Of a DNA stretch of 25,706 nucleotides, positions 1 to 7,297 are shown piece by piece. This DNA is from a virus. How positions within the stretch are numbered: position 1 is the stretch's first letter; every line of letters starts with the position of its first letter. The stretch is from the IMG/VR virus record IMGVR_UViG_3300044630_007489, positions 1 through 25,706 of that record. One strand, written 5' to 3'. A model generated the notes under the pieces. The model did not search any database. It was not told the DNA's origin and worked only from the letters and a program-made list of their open reading frames with translations. The position numbers and the translations under genes were made by a program.

Positions 1-367
1 TAACACCAGTAGAAACTGCTTCTCCAGCGTAGGCAGAAGTCCCTGACTGTAGTTCTACTGGTGAGCCATCTCCGAATGGCAAAACTACAAAAAATCTTTT
101 TGGTTTTACACCGTATAGACGCACACTGACTGAATACGCCCAGCCTTGCGGTGACAGAAGCAAGTTGTCTGTTGTCGGCAGTGCGATTGAAAAAGACCCA
201 TTGATGTCAAGCGTAGCTGTAATGGTATCTTCAATAACTACAGCGTCTTGGTCATCTAATATTCTTGCAGTCGGAGTGAAAGTAACTCTACCTTTTGCAG
301 GCGACCCAGCGCCTGTTAAATAGGTAGCAGTGACAGTTCTTGTTACTACGTCATTTGGCCAGGTCAC
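1..367 (-). CDS. Partial beta-rich protein, possibly virion/tail structural
   Basis: An open frame on the minus strand begins at a GTG (365-367) and runs off the left edge, so only the first 122 residues are seen. The start is chosen because a GGAG-type ribosome binding site lies 6 to 7 bases upstream and the frame is closed by a stop just before it. The visible part begins (M)TWPNDVVTRTVTATYLTG and continues with alternating hydrophobic/polar strands, Thr/Val-rich and without Cys, in the style of an immunoglobulin-like or tail-appendage domain. No signal peptide is visible. It lies downstream of the metallophosphoesterase gene on the same strand. Function is not recognised; 'structural' is an inference from composition and phage context only. 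Confidence 0.5.
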   Translation of the reverse strand, partial: MTWPNDVVTRTVTATYLTGAGSPAKGRVTFTPTARILDDQDAVVIEDTITATLDINGSFSIALPTTDNLLLSPQGWAYSVSVRLYGVKPKRFFVVLPFGDGSPVELQSGTSAYAGEAVSTGV

Positions 368-381
368 CCGATCTCCAGTCT

Positions 382-429
382 ACTCTACTGTGTTATTTTA
401 TCAAATAACTACAGTGTAGATAGTAGAGT
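382..429. repeat. Nested inverted repeats between two minus-strand genes
   Basis: ACTCTACT (382-389) is perfectly complementary to AGTAGAGT (422-429). Inside, GTTATTT (392-398) and AAATAAC (403-409) form a perfect 7-bp stem with a four-base loop, followed by the near-palindrome CTACAGTGTAG (409-419). The element sits between the metallophosphoesterase stop and the ribosome binding site of the next gene. There is no clear T-tract on either strand, so it could be an operator or an RNA control structure rather than a classic terminator. Confidence 0.45.
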
Positions 430-431
430 GC

Positions 432-1436
432 TTAGTCTAGCCATACGGTGTATTCTGCCGTAACTCTTCCCTTGTCTGGGTCAACGAAATGAAGTCTCTG
501 TGAAGGCTTTCCTACTGCGGCTATCACTTCACGAGCGTACTCGTTGTGCGATTCTGGCGACCCAGTTACAAACACTCTACCAGCATTTGCCATTGTCATC
601 GTAGTGGGGGTATGAAAGTGGCCCATATACACATCGGTAAACGGCTCCACTACGCCAGTAGCCCACGCGTTCGCTTTGCGTAGAATCCCTGCCTGAGCTT
701 TGCATTCATCTCCGTGCACAAGCAATGCTTTGTAATTACCGATAGTAACCATTTGGTACCAGTCAGGTGACATTTGCCATGTGACATTTTTTAGATCTTT
801 TGTTCTGTCTTGTGCGATCTTATAGGATATTGCGTCAATATTGTCGTTTGCTGGCATTTCGCCTTTGCGGCCGAGTCGGCCGTGGTTTCCGTACTCGCAA
901 ACTACATGCACTTTGTCAAAAAATGCGGCAAAGGTTCTAATGAGAGTCTCTTCAATGCGCACAGTCTCAAAAAGTTGTTCAAAAAGATGAGCTTCAACTT
1001 CCCAAGCTTGACCCGGGAAAATAGTAATCCCTTCAACCATGTCTCCACCGAACATTACAACGCATTCACGAACTGGGTGATGGGTTCGCTGAACTGTTGT
1101 AAGCTCCATAACCTTGCGCGCTAATTGTTCAATACGCTCTGAGCACTTTTCCATTCCGTATGTGATGCTTCTTTTGCCGTTTTGCCAGTCTGTGGCGTGG
1201 ACTAGAGCTACTTCTGGTTTAGTTTTTCTAGTGTCTTTTTGTGGTTTTTGTACTGGCGATTTTAACGCTTTGCCTAGGCCACAGGCGATAGCGGAATCAT
1301 GAGCAGCGGCATACACTGCTTCTACAATAATTTCATTGGCACGCTTGGCTTTATACTGCGCTTGCTGCGCTTTCTTGAGTGCAGCGCGAAGTTCTGTTAT
1401 TTCGTCTTCTTTGCGAATGTCGTCTGAAAGGCTCAT
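432..1436 (-). CDS. Calcineurin-like metallophosphoesterase
   Basis: A 334-residue protein with the metal-binding motifs of the calcineurin-like phosphoesterase fold in order: D83 in ATDWQNG, GGD at 130-132, GNHGR at 183-187, HGD at 241-243 and GHFH at 272-275. The usual first motif DxH is DWQ here. The first 45 residues are charged and probably coiled coil (KKAQQAQYKAKRANE). Such phage proteins may be nucleases of the SbcD/Mre11 type or generic phosphodiesterases; the sequence does not settle the substrate. Its ATG overlaps the stop of the upstream HTH gene (ATGA at 1433-1436), implying translational coupling and transcription from the control region at about 1700. Family assignment is firm; role in phage DNA metabolism is inferred. 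Confidence 0.85.
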   Translation of the reverse strand: MSLSDDIRKEDEITELRAALKKAQQAQYKAKRANEIIVEAVYAAAHDSAIACGLGKALKSPVQKPQKDTRKTKPEVALVHATDWQNGKRSITYGMEKCSERIEQLARKVMELTTVQRTHHPVRECVVMFGGDMVEGITIFPGQAWEVEAHLFEQLFETVRIEETLIRTFAAFFDKVHVVCEYGNHGRLGRKGEMPANDNIDAISYKIAQDRTKDLKNVTWQMSPDWYQMVTIGNYKALLVHGDECKAQAGILRKANAWATGVVEPFTDVYMGHFHTPTTMTMANAGRVFVTGSPESHNEYAREVIAAVGKPSQRLHFVDPDKGRVTAEYTVWLD

Positions 1437-1672
1437 TTAATTTCCGTCGTCAATTCTCCGCGGCGATAGCGGCTAATAACATTAATAGCTAATTTGTGCC
1501 CGCGCTTGGCTAGTGCCTTTGAAATATTCGATGCCGGAATTGCATGGTCATTTAGCGCTTTTAGCAGATCTTTCTTTTCGTCGTCAGGTAGCGAATCTAG
1601 TATCTCAGCGATACGAGATCTATTACCTTTTTTTGATTGCTCTTTTTTGATATCATCAAATAAAGACCCCAC
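1433..1672 (-). CDS. Small HTH-like DNA-binding protein
   Basis: A small basic/acidic protein with a C-terminal segment (IPASNISKALAKRGHKLAIN, then SRYRRGE) that looks like a helix-turn-helix. The start is placed at GTG 1670-1672 (79 residues) because GGAGG (complement of 1680-1684) lies 7 bases upstream. The longer frame starting at ATG 1702 has no ribosome binding site and would run through the operator-like palindrome. It overlaps the metallophosphoesterase start by ATGA. It faces another HTH gene across a divergent region with several dyads, so it may be a repressor or antirepressor of that switch; this is inference. It could alternatively be a phage-specific DNA-binding accessory protein. 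Confidence 0.65.
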   Translation of the reverse strand: MGSLFDDIKKEQSKKGNRSRIAEILDSLPDDEKKDLLKALNDHAIPASNISKALAKRGHKLAINVISRYRRGELTTEIK

Positions 1673-1692
1673 GTAAGTGCCTCCTGTTTTCG

Positions 1693-1777
1693 GTACAATC
1701 ATACAGTATCATATACTGTTTGTTGTATTGTACATAAGTTAAAACTTAGCTGCATAAAAGTATGATACAGTTGTATC
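1693..1777. promoter_or_regulatory. Divergent control region with nested operator-like palindromes
   Basis: Three dyads are visible. GTACAAT (1693-1699) pairs with ATTGTAC (1727-1733). Enclosed in it, ACAGTAT (1703-1709) and ATACTGT (1713-1719) form a perfect 7-bp dyad around CAT. GATAC (1764-1768) and GTATC (1773-1777) form a third around AGTT. The dyads share the core ATACAGT/ATACTGT. The region is very AT rich and separates leftward and rightward genes that both encode HTH proteins. A -10-like TATAGT lies at 1843-1848 in the rightward direction. The arrangement is typical of phage operator regions; which protein binds is not known. Confidence 0.6.
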
Positions 1778-1905
1778 CCAAAAACTTACTGAGTTCTATT
1801 GAAAATTACTTCAAGAAGCCAAAAACAAAGACAACTGTTTGATATAGTGACCAGGTTACAAATTTCACAAATGTCACAAAAAACTCTCTAACATGGACAT
1901 TCAAA

Positions 1906-2121
1906 ATGCAAAATACAGAAAGCAATAAGCGACTTAGCGTACGTCGAGTTGCGATAATGCTTGGTATACCAGCGCGAGTTGTTGCGCGTGCTGTAGCCAG
2001 CGGCGAACTGCCAGCAATTAAAATAAAAACCGAGACTGGCCGAGATAGAGCTTATATCCTGTACGAAGACGCTCAAGCGTGGGTATGTACGTTGCAACAG
2101 AGCGTGAGCGCTGCAAAGTGA
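1906..2121 (+). CDS. Excisionase/MerR-like HTH protein
   Basis: A 71-residue protein with the pattern of excisionase-type or MerR-type winged-helix proteins: LSVRRVAIMLGIPARVVARA (residues 10-29) as the helix-turn-helix, followed by a wing-like strand pair (GELPAIKIKTETGRDRAYIL) and a final helix (YEDAQAWV). No good ribosome binding site precedes the ATG. It is immediately followed by the primase gene with a GTGA overlap at 2118-2121, so the two are probably co-translated. Candidates are an Xis-like recombination directionality factor, a repressor of the divergent region, or a replication-initiation helper. Fold assignment is fairly sure; function is open. Confidence 0.75.
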   Translation: MQNTESNKRLSVRRVAIMLGIPARVVARAVASGELPAIKIKTETGRDRAYILYEDAQAWVCTLQQSVSAAK

Positions 2122-4727
2122 GTGACTGGGACAAAGCAAACGGAAGACTCGGGCCTGCAGCAGAATGGTATGCGGCTCACGGTTGGAGCGTTCTACCGTG
2201 CTATGGCATTGTCGGCGGCCGTTGTACTTGCGGCGGCGCGCATGCAGAACCAAAAGATGTTGGAAAGCACCCAAGTATTGGTGAATGGAATAGTCAAGCT
2301 ACGCCAAACGTTGAAGTTGTAAAACAATGGTGGACTGCTAGCCCAGAACAGAATACTGCGGTATTCTGTCGCCCTAGTGGATTTTTTGTAATTGACATCG
2401 ACCCACGAGCTGGCGGGCCAGACTCTTTTGAAAAGTTTGAAGCTCTTGTTGAAGGAGCACTACCGCCAACTGTTGAGGCAATCACCGGAGAGTATTCAAT
2501 CGGTGGGAGAATTCAACGTGGCAGACACCTATTCTATAAATGTAGTGAGTCTGAAGCGCTTGTTGGTAATCTTAAAAAAGCAGGTCTTGGTGGAATAGAC
2601 ATTAAACATAATGGCTATGTTCTTATTGCGCCGTCGCGTCACTTTTCTGGTGTCTGCTATGAATGGGCGCCTGGTAGAGCTCCTTGGGAAATTGAAATAG
2701 CGCATGCGCCTGAAGAACTTTTAGTGTCACTGCGCAAGCGCGGTAAGCGAGCAGAGACAGCGCTTGGCGAAGGTGACTGGGGCTTTTTAGACTCGTTAGA
2801 TTTTGCTGGAGAGCGTGTCGATGTAGATCGCTTGCTTGCCGACGGTATTGACGAAGGTTCTAGAGCTGTAGATATTTATGCTCTTGCGTGTGCACTTGCA
2901 AATAAGTTCCCAGCAAATACTGAAGCAGGTCGTCTTGCAATTGAAACAATGATGATTCGGTTCAATGCAGAAAAAGTTCGGCCACCACTTGAGCTTGAAG
3001 GCCCTGGCGGATTGCTTATGCACGTTCGAAGAGCTATTGATTTTGTAGTCAATAACCCAAAAACGGAAAGACTATGGCCTGGATTAAAAGAATGGGCAAA
3101 TAAATCAACTGAGGAGAGCCGTGCATCTATTTCGCAATCGCAACAAACAACAAATACTTCTCAGTCAGTCGGCTTTTCTAACCTTCCCGGTACTATTGGT
3201 GGCGCTGTGCACAGCTCTATGGTTGACGGCGACTCGTTATCGTCAGCGACTAGCCTCATTAACATCGACGTACCACTTGACCCAGATGCTCTTGGTTCAG
3301 AAGAAGGCGGAGAACCGGGCAAACGAAGTCTTACTGACACTGGTAATGGGCGACGACTCGTTGACTCTTTCGGACCAGCAATTAGATACACTCCAGGGCT
3401 TGGCTGGTTTCATTGGGACGGCGGATATTGGAAGCCTGACGTTGAAAGTCTCGAAATGCGTGAGCTCTCTAAGAAAATTGCGCCAATCGTTGCAAGTGAG
3501 GTTGTTCACTATCTTGACGACGCGGACAAACAGTCAGAAGTAATTCGCTGGGCGCAACAAGCAAAATCTAATTCGCGTATCAATGGCTCTATAGAAAGCG
3601 CTACGTCTGACCCACGGGTGCAAGTTGATGTAAATTCTTGGGACAGCGATGAAACACTTCTTGGCGTTGCTAATGGCGTTATTGACTTAAGAACTGGAGA
3701 ATTACTTCGTGGCCGACCAGACCTTTACATTACTCGTAGGGCTCCTGTTGCTTATAACCCCGGGATTCGCAATATTCGTTGGGAACAATTTATTGATTTT
3801 GCTACAGGCGGCGATAAAGAATTACAAGAGTGGTTGCAAAAAGCAGCAGGATACTCTCTAACTGGTTTACGCACATATGACATTATGTTTCTTGTGTATG
3901 GTCCGCCTGGCTCTGGTAAAAATACACTGGTTGAAGCTCTTGTTAAAGCAATGGGCACATCGCAATACGCGTGGCCACTTGACTCAAGCATTCTTGCCCA
4001 AGGGGACGGGCAAGTGCACGGCTCTGATCTTTACCACTGGGCAGAGCTTCGAGGTCGTCGTATGGTTTGGGTCGATGAGCTCCCAGAATCTGAGCGTATA
4101 AAAGAAAACTCAATTAAGAAGTTAACTGGTTCATCTGAAATTTCTGCTCGTTCTCCTGGCGAAAAGCCATTTACATTTCAATCTCGTGCGAAGCTCTGGA
4201 TTACTACTAACCACAGGCCAATCATTACTGACGACGCTATGTGGCGCAGAATTCGTCCAGTGCCACTGACAAAAGTTCCAGAAAATCCAGACCCAGATCT
4301 AAAGCACTATTTGTTCGACCCAGAAGGTGGACTGCCAGCAGTGCTGTCTTGGGCAGTTGAAGGCGCTATCAAACTTCTTGGGTCTAGCGCGAGAGATGCA
4401 CTAGGCTGGTGCTCTGTTGTTAGCGAAGCCGCAGATATTTACCGTAAAAATGAAGACCGTATCGGGTTCTTTATGACAGAAGAAACTAAAGAAACTGAAG
4501 GTGCGTCTACGCCTGTCAAGTCTTTGTACGCTGTCTATCGCGTATGGTCTGAAGAGCGTGGTGAAAAGCCAATGACACAGATTGCGTTTCAACGAAAGCT
4601 AAGTGAGCGTGGGATGGAGATCAACGGTCTAGGCTCTAGAGCAGAAATCGCTGGGAGAATGCTCATGCCGAGATCAGTCTCTACAGGAGAAGTTGACTGG
4701 GGCATCGCAAGTAGATTTGCAAGATGA
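2118..4727 (+). CDS. Bifunctional primase-polymerase / SF3 helicase (D5-like)
   Basis: A replication protein of 869 residues from GTG 2118, which overlaps the preceding stop as GTGA; an ATG at 2079 would add 13 residues inside the upstream gene. The N-terminal archaeo-eukaryotic primase-polymerase domain begins with AAEWYAAHGWSVLPCYG, has a Cys/His-rich insert (C28, C36, C38, H42, H51), the catalytic DxD in FFVIDIDPRAGG (D93, D95), the RGRHLFYK motif (H137) and a third acidic residue in GGIDIKHNGYVLIAPS. A Ser/Thr-rich linker (about 330-380) leads to a D5-type N-terminal domain and an SF3 helicase: Walker A GPPGSGKNT near residue 595, Walker B RMVWVDELPE near 648, and motif C KLWITTNHRP near 692. 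It would synthesise primers and unwind DNA at the phage replication fork. Family assignment is very secure. Confidence 0.95.
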   Translation: MSDWDKANGRLGPAAEWYAAHGWSVLPCYGIVGGRCTCGGAHAEPKDVGKHPSIGEWNSQATPNVEVVKQWWTASPEQNTAVFCRPSGFFVIDIDPRAGGPDSFEKFEALVEGALPPTVEAITGEYSIGGRIQRGRHLFYKCSESEALVGNLKKAGLGGIDIKHNGYVLIAPSRHFSGVCYEWAPGRAPWEIEIAHAPEELLVSLRKRGKRAETALGEGDWGFLDSLDFAGERVDVDRLLADGIDEGSRAVDIYALACALANKFPANTEAGRLAIETMMIRFNAEKVRPPLELEGPGGLLMHVRRAIDFVVNNPKTERLWPGLKEWANKSTEESRASISQSQQTTNTSQSVGFSNLPGTIGGAVHSSMVDGDSLSSATSLINIDVPLDPDALGSEEGGEPGKRSLTDTGNGRRLVDSFGPAIRYTPGLGWFHWDGGYWKPDVESLEMRELSKKIAPIVASEVVHYLDDADKQSEVIRWAQQAKSNSRINGSIESATSDPRVQVDVNSWDSDETLLGVANGVIDLRTGELLRGRPDLYITRRAPVAYNPGIRNIRWEQFIDFATGGDKELQEWLQKAAGYSLTGLRTYDIMFLVYGPPGSGKNTLVEALVKAMGTSQYAWPLDSSILAQGDGQVHGSDLYHWAELRGRRMVWVDELPESERIKENSIKKLTGSSEISARSPGEKPFTFQSRAKLWITTNHRPIITDDAMWRRIRPVPLTKVPENPDPDLKHYLFDPEGGLPAVLSWAVEGAIKLLGSSARDALGWCSVVSEAADIYRKNEDRIGFFMTEETKETEGASTPVKSLYAVYRVWSEERGEKPMTQIAFQRKLSERGMEINGLGSRAEIAGRMLMPRSVSTGEVDWGIASRFAR

Positions 4728-4915
4728 GTAAATTAGTTGACTTTTTCACAAGGCGGCGGGTCATTGTTGTAGTGAATACCGCTGGTACAAAAATAGCAAA
4801 AATACGTCTTTCAAAGCGTGAGTTTAATGACATTAAACTTAAGGCAGATAATGACTATCTGTCTGTTGAGAATTACATTCTTAAGGCCATAAAAAATTAC
4901 TTAGAAATAGCGTGA
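4724..4915 (+). CDS. Small ribbon-helix-helix-like protein
   Basis: A 63-residue protein overlapping the primase stop by ATGA (4724-4727). The N-terminus is basic (TRRRVIVVVN), followed by a possible strand (KIAKIRLS) and two helices (KREFNDIKLKADNDY and SVENYILKAIKNYLEIA). The strand-helix-helix pattern with S-x-E-x-Y-I-x-x-A-I resembles Arc/MetJ/CopG ribbon-helix-helix repressors. In this position it may regulate the replication operon or bind DNA with the primase. The assignment is from pattern only; an unrelated small phage protein remains possible. Confidence 0.65.
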   Translation: MSKLVDFFTRRRVIVVVNTAGTKIAKIRLSKREFNDIKLKADNDYLSVENYILKAIKNYLEIA

Positions 4916-4967
4916 AACTGGGACCTGTTTTCTTTTAGTTTCAATGTAATATCCCATTATAAGGTTT

Positions 4968-4989
4968 GACGCCTTGGGAGAGGGGCGTC
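4968..4989. terminator. GC-rich hairpin downstream of the replication genes
   Basis: GACGCC (4968-4973) pairs with GGCGTC (4984-4989) around a 10-base loop. It lies between the convergent RHH-like gene and recombinase gene. No T-tract follows, so it would be a weak or factor-dependent terminator, or part of the larger structure next to it. Confidence 0.35.
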
Positions 4990-4992
4990 TAT

Positions 4993-5042
4993 AGCCGGAG
5001 TGAGCGTCTTAATGACACGGTTTTAAGTATGCTCCTCCGGCT
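4993..5042. repeat. Long inverted repeat over the recombinase 3' end
   Basis: The left arm AGCCGGAG (4993-5000), GAGC (5002-5005), CTTAA (5008-5012) pairs with TTAAG (5023-5027), GCTC (5031-5034), CTCCGGCT (5035-5042), giving 17 pairs with small bulges and a 10-base loop. The right arm encodes the last residues and stop of the serine recombinase. It may be a bidirectional terminator between convergent genes, but neither side has a T-tract; a recombination (res/att-like) site for the adjacent recombinase is an alternative. Confidence 0.55.
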
Positions 5043-5712
5043 GCCTTTGTCTATCCAGATAGTTCTTAACTGTCGTCGGGTGCCACTTTTTGTCAAACGC
5101 TGTTTTGACATCGTCTTTGTTGAGACGATCTGCAATTGCCTTGTATGACATTCCGCCTTCTCTGTACTTTTTGATTGTCTCGTACAGCTCTTCCGTGATC
5201 TTTGACTTTGGGCCAAGATCAACTCCCCACTTGAGGCCTTTTTCACGACGATCCTTGTGAACGTCTTTTTGGCGCTCAGCGATAATTCCGCGCTCCATCT
5301 CGGCAAGTGCACTCATGATAGTGACAACAAATCTGCCTTGGTACGACGCGGTATCTAAGTTGAGGTCGAGCATTACAATACGCCAATCGTTAGAGTTGGC
5401 TCTGTCTACGATGCTGAGAAAGTCTCTGGTAGATCTCGCTAGTCTGTCAATGCGCGTTACAAAGATCGCAGCAGCATCGCCCCGGTCAAGTCTGTCAAGA
5501 GCATCGCGAAGAACCGGGCGGCCTTGAATTGATTTGCCAGAGCGTCCCTCTTCGCGCAGGAGTTCCATTTCCGTGAATCCTGCCTGTTCAGCCGCTCGAC
5601 GTAAATCTCGCTCCTGAGCGCCTAGAGACATGCCGTCATTGACCTGCATTTGGGTGGAAACACGGGCGTACAAAAGTGCCACGTTTTTCTTCTCTTTTGG
5701 TTTCTTTACCAT
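5023..5712 (-). CDS. Small serine recombinase (resolvase/invertase family)
   Basis: A 229-residue protein of the size of resolvases and DNA invertases rather than large serine integrases. The catalytic domain shows YARVSTQMQ with nucleophile S19, the EEGRSGKSIQGRP loop, RIDRLARSTRDF (arginines and serine of the active site) and ALAEMERGIIAERQ before the long E helix. The C-terminal 40 to 50 residues (YREGGMSYKAIADRLN, then WHPTTVKNYL) form the expected Hin-type helix-turn-helix. It would cut and rejoin DNA through a 5' phosphoserine link. No flanking pair of matching inverted or direct sites is evident in the window; the hairpin overlapping its 3' end is the only nearby candidate. It stands alone on its strand, so it may have been inserted as a module. 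An AAAGG-like ribosome binding site precedes the ATG. Confidence 0.93.
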   Translation of the reverse strand: MVKKPKEKKNVALLYARVSTQMQVNDGMSLGAQERDLRRAAEQAGFTEMELLREEGRSGKSIQGRPVLRDALDRLDRGDAAAIFVTRIDRLARSTRDFLSIVDRANSNDWRIVMLDLNLDTASYQGRFVVTIMSALAEMERGIIAERQKDVHKDRREKGLKWGVDLGPKSKITEELYETIKKYREGGMSYKAIADRLNKDDVKTAFDKKWHPTTVKNYLDRQRQPEEHT

Positions 5713-5794
5713 ATTTCATATACCTTTCAAGGCCATTTTGTACAACTTCTTATGTATAGGTTTAACATTAATGGTATACGGAGGAGAGCCATAC

Positions 5795-5878
5795 GTGGTA
5801 ACGACTTTAAAAGAGAAACATTTTATTTTTAATTCTTTCCTTAGATGCCAGGTGTTAGAGAGCTTTTATAATAGATAA
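5795..5878 (+). CDS. Possible small protein with strong RBS
   Basis: A 27-residue frame starts at GTG 5795 with GGAGGAG (5780-5786) 8 bases upstream and ends at TAA 5876-5878. It encodes (M)VTTLKEKHFIFNSFLRC and so on, with no recognisable domain. It lies in the otherwise non-coding stretch between the divergent recombinase and the Rpf-like operon. The only support is the ribosome binding site; it may equally be chance. Confidence 0.25.
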   Translation: MVTTLKEKHFIFNSFLRCQVLESFYNR

Positions 5879-5904
5879 GTTCGCTTTTTGCCGCTTGGGG
5901 AAGT

Positions 5905-5910
5905 TATAGT
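5905..5910 (+). promoter_or_regulatory. Candidate -10 element upstream of the Rpf-like operon
   Basis: TATAGT lies 40 bases before the ATG at 5951 and could give a leader of about 34 bases carrying the AGGAG ribosome binding site. It is flanked by GGGG (5897-5900) and CCCC, which may form part of an operator. No convincing -35 hexamer is seen. Confidence 0.35.
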
Positions 5911-5950
5911 AGTAATTACCCCTAGCAATAACCGTACCTAGGAGATAATC

Positions 5951-6058
5951 ATGAAACACTTTACTGCTTTGCTATTGTTTTTTGCAAGTGCATTGATACA
6001 AGGAGCTAATATGAATAGCAACTACACCCTGTCCACCAAACAAGGAAAAGTATCTTGA
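5951..6058 (+). CDS. Small signal-peptide-like protein, coupled to Rpf-like gene
   Basis: A 35-residue frame, MKHFTALLLFFASALIQGAN and 15 more polar residues, preceded by TAGGAGATAATC (a good ribosome binding site). The N-terminus has the lysine, hydrophobic core and small residues of a secretion signal or a single membrane helix. Its TGA overlaps the TTG start of the next gene (TTGA at 6055-6058). It may be a leader peptide controlling translation of the muralytic protein, or a small secreted partner. No family is recognised. Confidence 0.55.
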   Translation: MKHFTALLLFFASALIQGANMNSNYTLSTKQGKVS

Positions 6059-6834
6059 GGACCATGCTCGCTATTTTGGCGAGCGGTACAATGATAACGC
6101 CTGGCTTATTCGGCACTACAGTGACACTAGAAGAAACTCAAGAAACCGTGCCAACAGTTGAAACCTTGGCAGTTGAGGTTTTGACTGAGCCACTTTCTGC
6201 TCCTTCTCACAAAAGCCTTGTAGTTGACTTGACACCTAATGCTTCTTTAGAATTCTGGGAAAAATTAGCAGTCTGCGAAACAAATAGCAACTGGCAAGAC
6301 AAAGGAACTTGGGCAGGTGGTTTAGGTATTTACACTAGAGGTAAGTTTCCTCAATCTGGTATGGGCACTTGGGAACGCTACGGCGGTGAAGAGTTTGCTC
6401 CTTCTCCTGACAAAGCAACCAAAGAACAGCAAATCATTGTTGCTGACCGTATCTCTGTGGAGGGTTGGAAAACTACAGTAGACCGTGGAGCAGACAAAGC
6501 AAGACGTATGGGTGTTCCGCAAATATATGAATGGGACCAAAAGCCTGTTGGCTTCGGTGGCTGGGGATGCTACAAGTCTAAATCAACAGGCAAATACAGA
6601 ATGGCAAAACCTAAGCTGTTTCACTACGACCCAGCGATGGTCCCTATAGTTCAATATTATTGGAATCAAAAAGGTCGTATCGTAAAGGACCTGCAAAAGA
6701 TCATTGGCGTAACTGTTGACGGTCACTATGGCGCAAAAACAAAAGCAGCGCACGTCAAGTATTTAAAGAAACACAAGCTTTCGTTAATTGGCGTAGGGCG
6801 ACTGCCTAAGTCTGCAATAGTGTCTTTACCTTAG
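6055..6834 (+). CDS. Rpf-like transglycosylase with peptidoglycan-binding domain
   Basis: A 259-residue secreted protein. The start is TTG 6055, with AAGGA (6042-6046) 8 bases upstream and a 4-base overlap with the preceding gene; ATG 6064 is an alternative. The N-terminal 20 residues are hydrophobic (signal-like), then a Thr/Glu-rich linker. Residues 65-135 match the transglycosylase domain of resuscitation-promoting factors: FWEKLAVCETNSNW with catalytic E75, WAGGLGIYTRGKF, the GTWERYGGEEFAPSPDKAT block and EQQIIVADRI. The C-terminus (KDLQKIIGVTVDGHYGAKTK) is a peptidoglycan-binding repeat. Rpf domains cleave the glycan backbone of actinobacterial walls. On a phage it may act in lysis, entry or host resuscitation; no tail-gene context supports entry specifically. 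Confidence 0.88.
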   Translation: MRTMLAILASGTMITPGLFGTTVTLEETQETVPTVETLAVEVLTEPLSAPSHKSLVVDLTPNASLEFWEKLAVCETNSNWQDKGTWAGGLGIYTRGKFPQSGMGTWERYGGEEFAPSPDKATKEQQIIVADRISVEGWKTTVDRGADKARRMGVPQIYEWDQKPVGFGGWGCYKSKSTGKYRMAKPKLFHYDPAMVPIVQYYWNQKGRIVKDLQKIIGVTVDGHYGAKTKAAHVKYLKKHKLSLIGVGRLPKSAIVSLP

Positions 6835-6844
6835 AAAGGAGAAA

Positions 6845-6871
6845 ACCCGCCGTCACCTCCGAGCGGCGGGT
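6845..6871. terminator. GC-rich terminator hairpin after the Rpf-like gene
   Basis: ACCCGCCG (6845-6852) pairs perfectly with CGGCGGGT (6864-6871) around 11 bases, starting 10 bases after the TAA of the Rpf-like gene. A short T-run (GTTTCCCC) follows on the plus strand and TTTTC follows on the minus strand, so it could terminate transcription from both sides. Confidence 0.75.
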
Positions 6872-6983
6872 GTTTCCCCCTAAGGTAGCGCTTAGATCTG
6901 CTACACTGTTAATTGAACTTTTCCGGCGTAACTATTTTCCTTTCAGACTTTACGCTCCGGATGTGGCCAATGCTCGTGTGTCG

Positions 6984-7202
6984 TTATTGTTCGCTTTTGT
7001 TGCGATTCATTAATGCTTGGTGGCGACTTTTTTTAGACCCTGGTGATTTTAGATCGTGTGTGCGAAGCGGATGACCAAGTGGCAGTAGCTGACGCTTTTT
7101 CCCTGACCTAGTGCCACTAATTGTTTCTGCTTCTCCAGTTAATGGATTAACGCGGATTCTCTGCCCTGATCGCGCTCCACTTGACTTCTTTTTCTTGCCC
7201 AC
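6984..7202 (-). CDS. Small very basic protein
   Basis: A 72-residue protein rich in Lys, Arg, Ser and Gly (MGKKKKSSGARSGQRIRVNP at the start). The start is GTG 7202 with GGAG 6 bases upstream. The composition suggests nucleic-acid binding and little fixed structure. It lies on the same strand as the lysis cassette, about 95 bases downstream of the holin-like gene. A degenerate dyad (CCGG...CGTAA at 6922-6931 with TTACG...CCGG at 6950-6960) follows it and may act in termination. No family recognised. Confidence 0.55.
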   Translation of the reverse strand: MGKKKKSSGARSGQRIRVNPLTGEAETISGTRSGKKRQLLPLGHPLRTHDLKSPGSKKSRHQALMNRNKSEQ

Positions 7203-7297
7203 TCCCGGCTCCTATCTTTTGCTCATTCTTCCGGAAATAAAACCAGAAGCCCACATTGTTACCAACAATACGAAGATAACAATTCTTTGTTTCATTG

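Noticed and set aside
810-1302. Plus-strand open frames across the metallophosphoesterase gene
   Set aside because: They are shadows of a minus-strand gene with clear catalytic motifs and have no ribosome binding sites.
2079-2117. Longer N-terminus of the primase from ATG 2079
   Set aside because: It would overlap the upstream gene by 43 bases without a ribosome binding site; the GTGA overlap at 2118 is the common coupled arrangement.
5023-5712. Large serine integrase
   Set aside because: At 229 residues it lacks the long C-terminal recombinase and zinc domains of integrases; it fits resolvase/invertase size.
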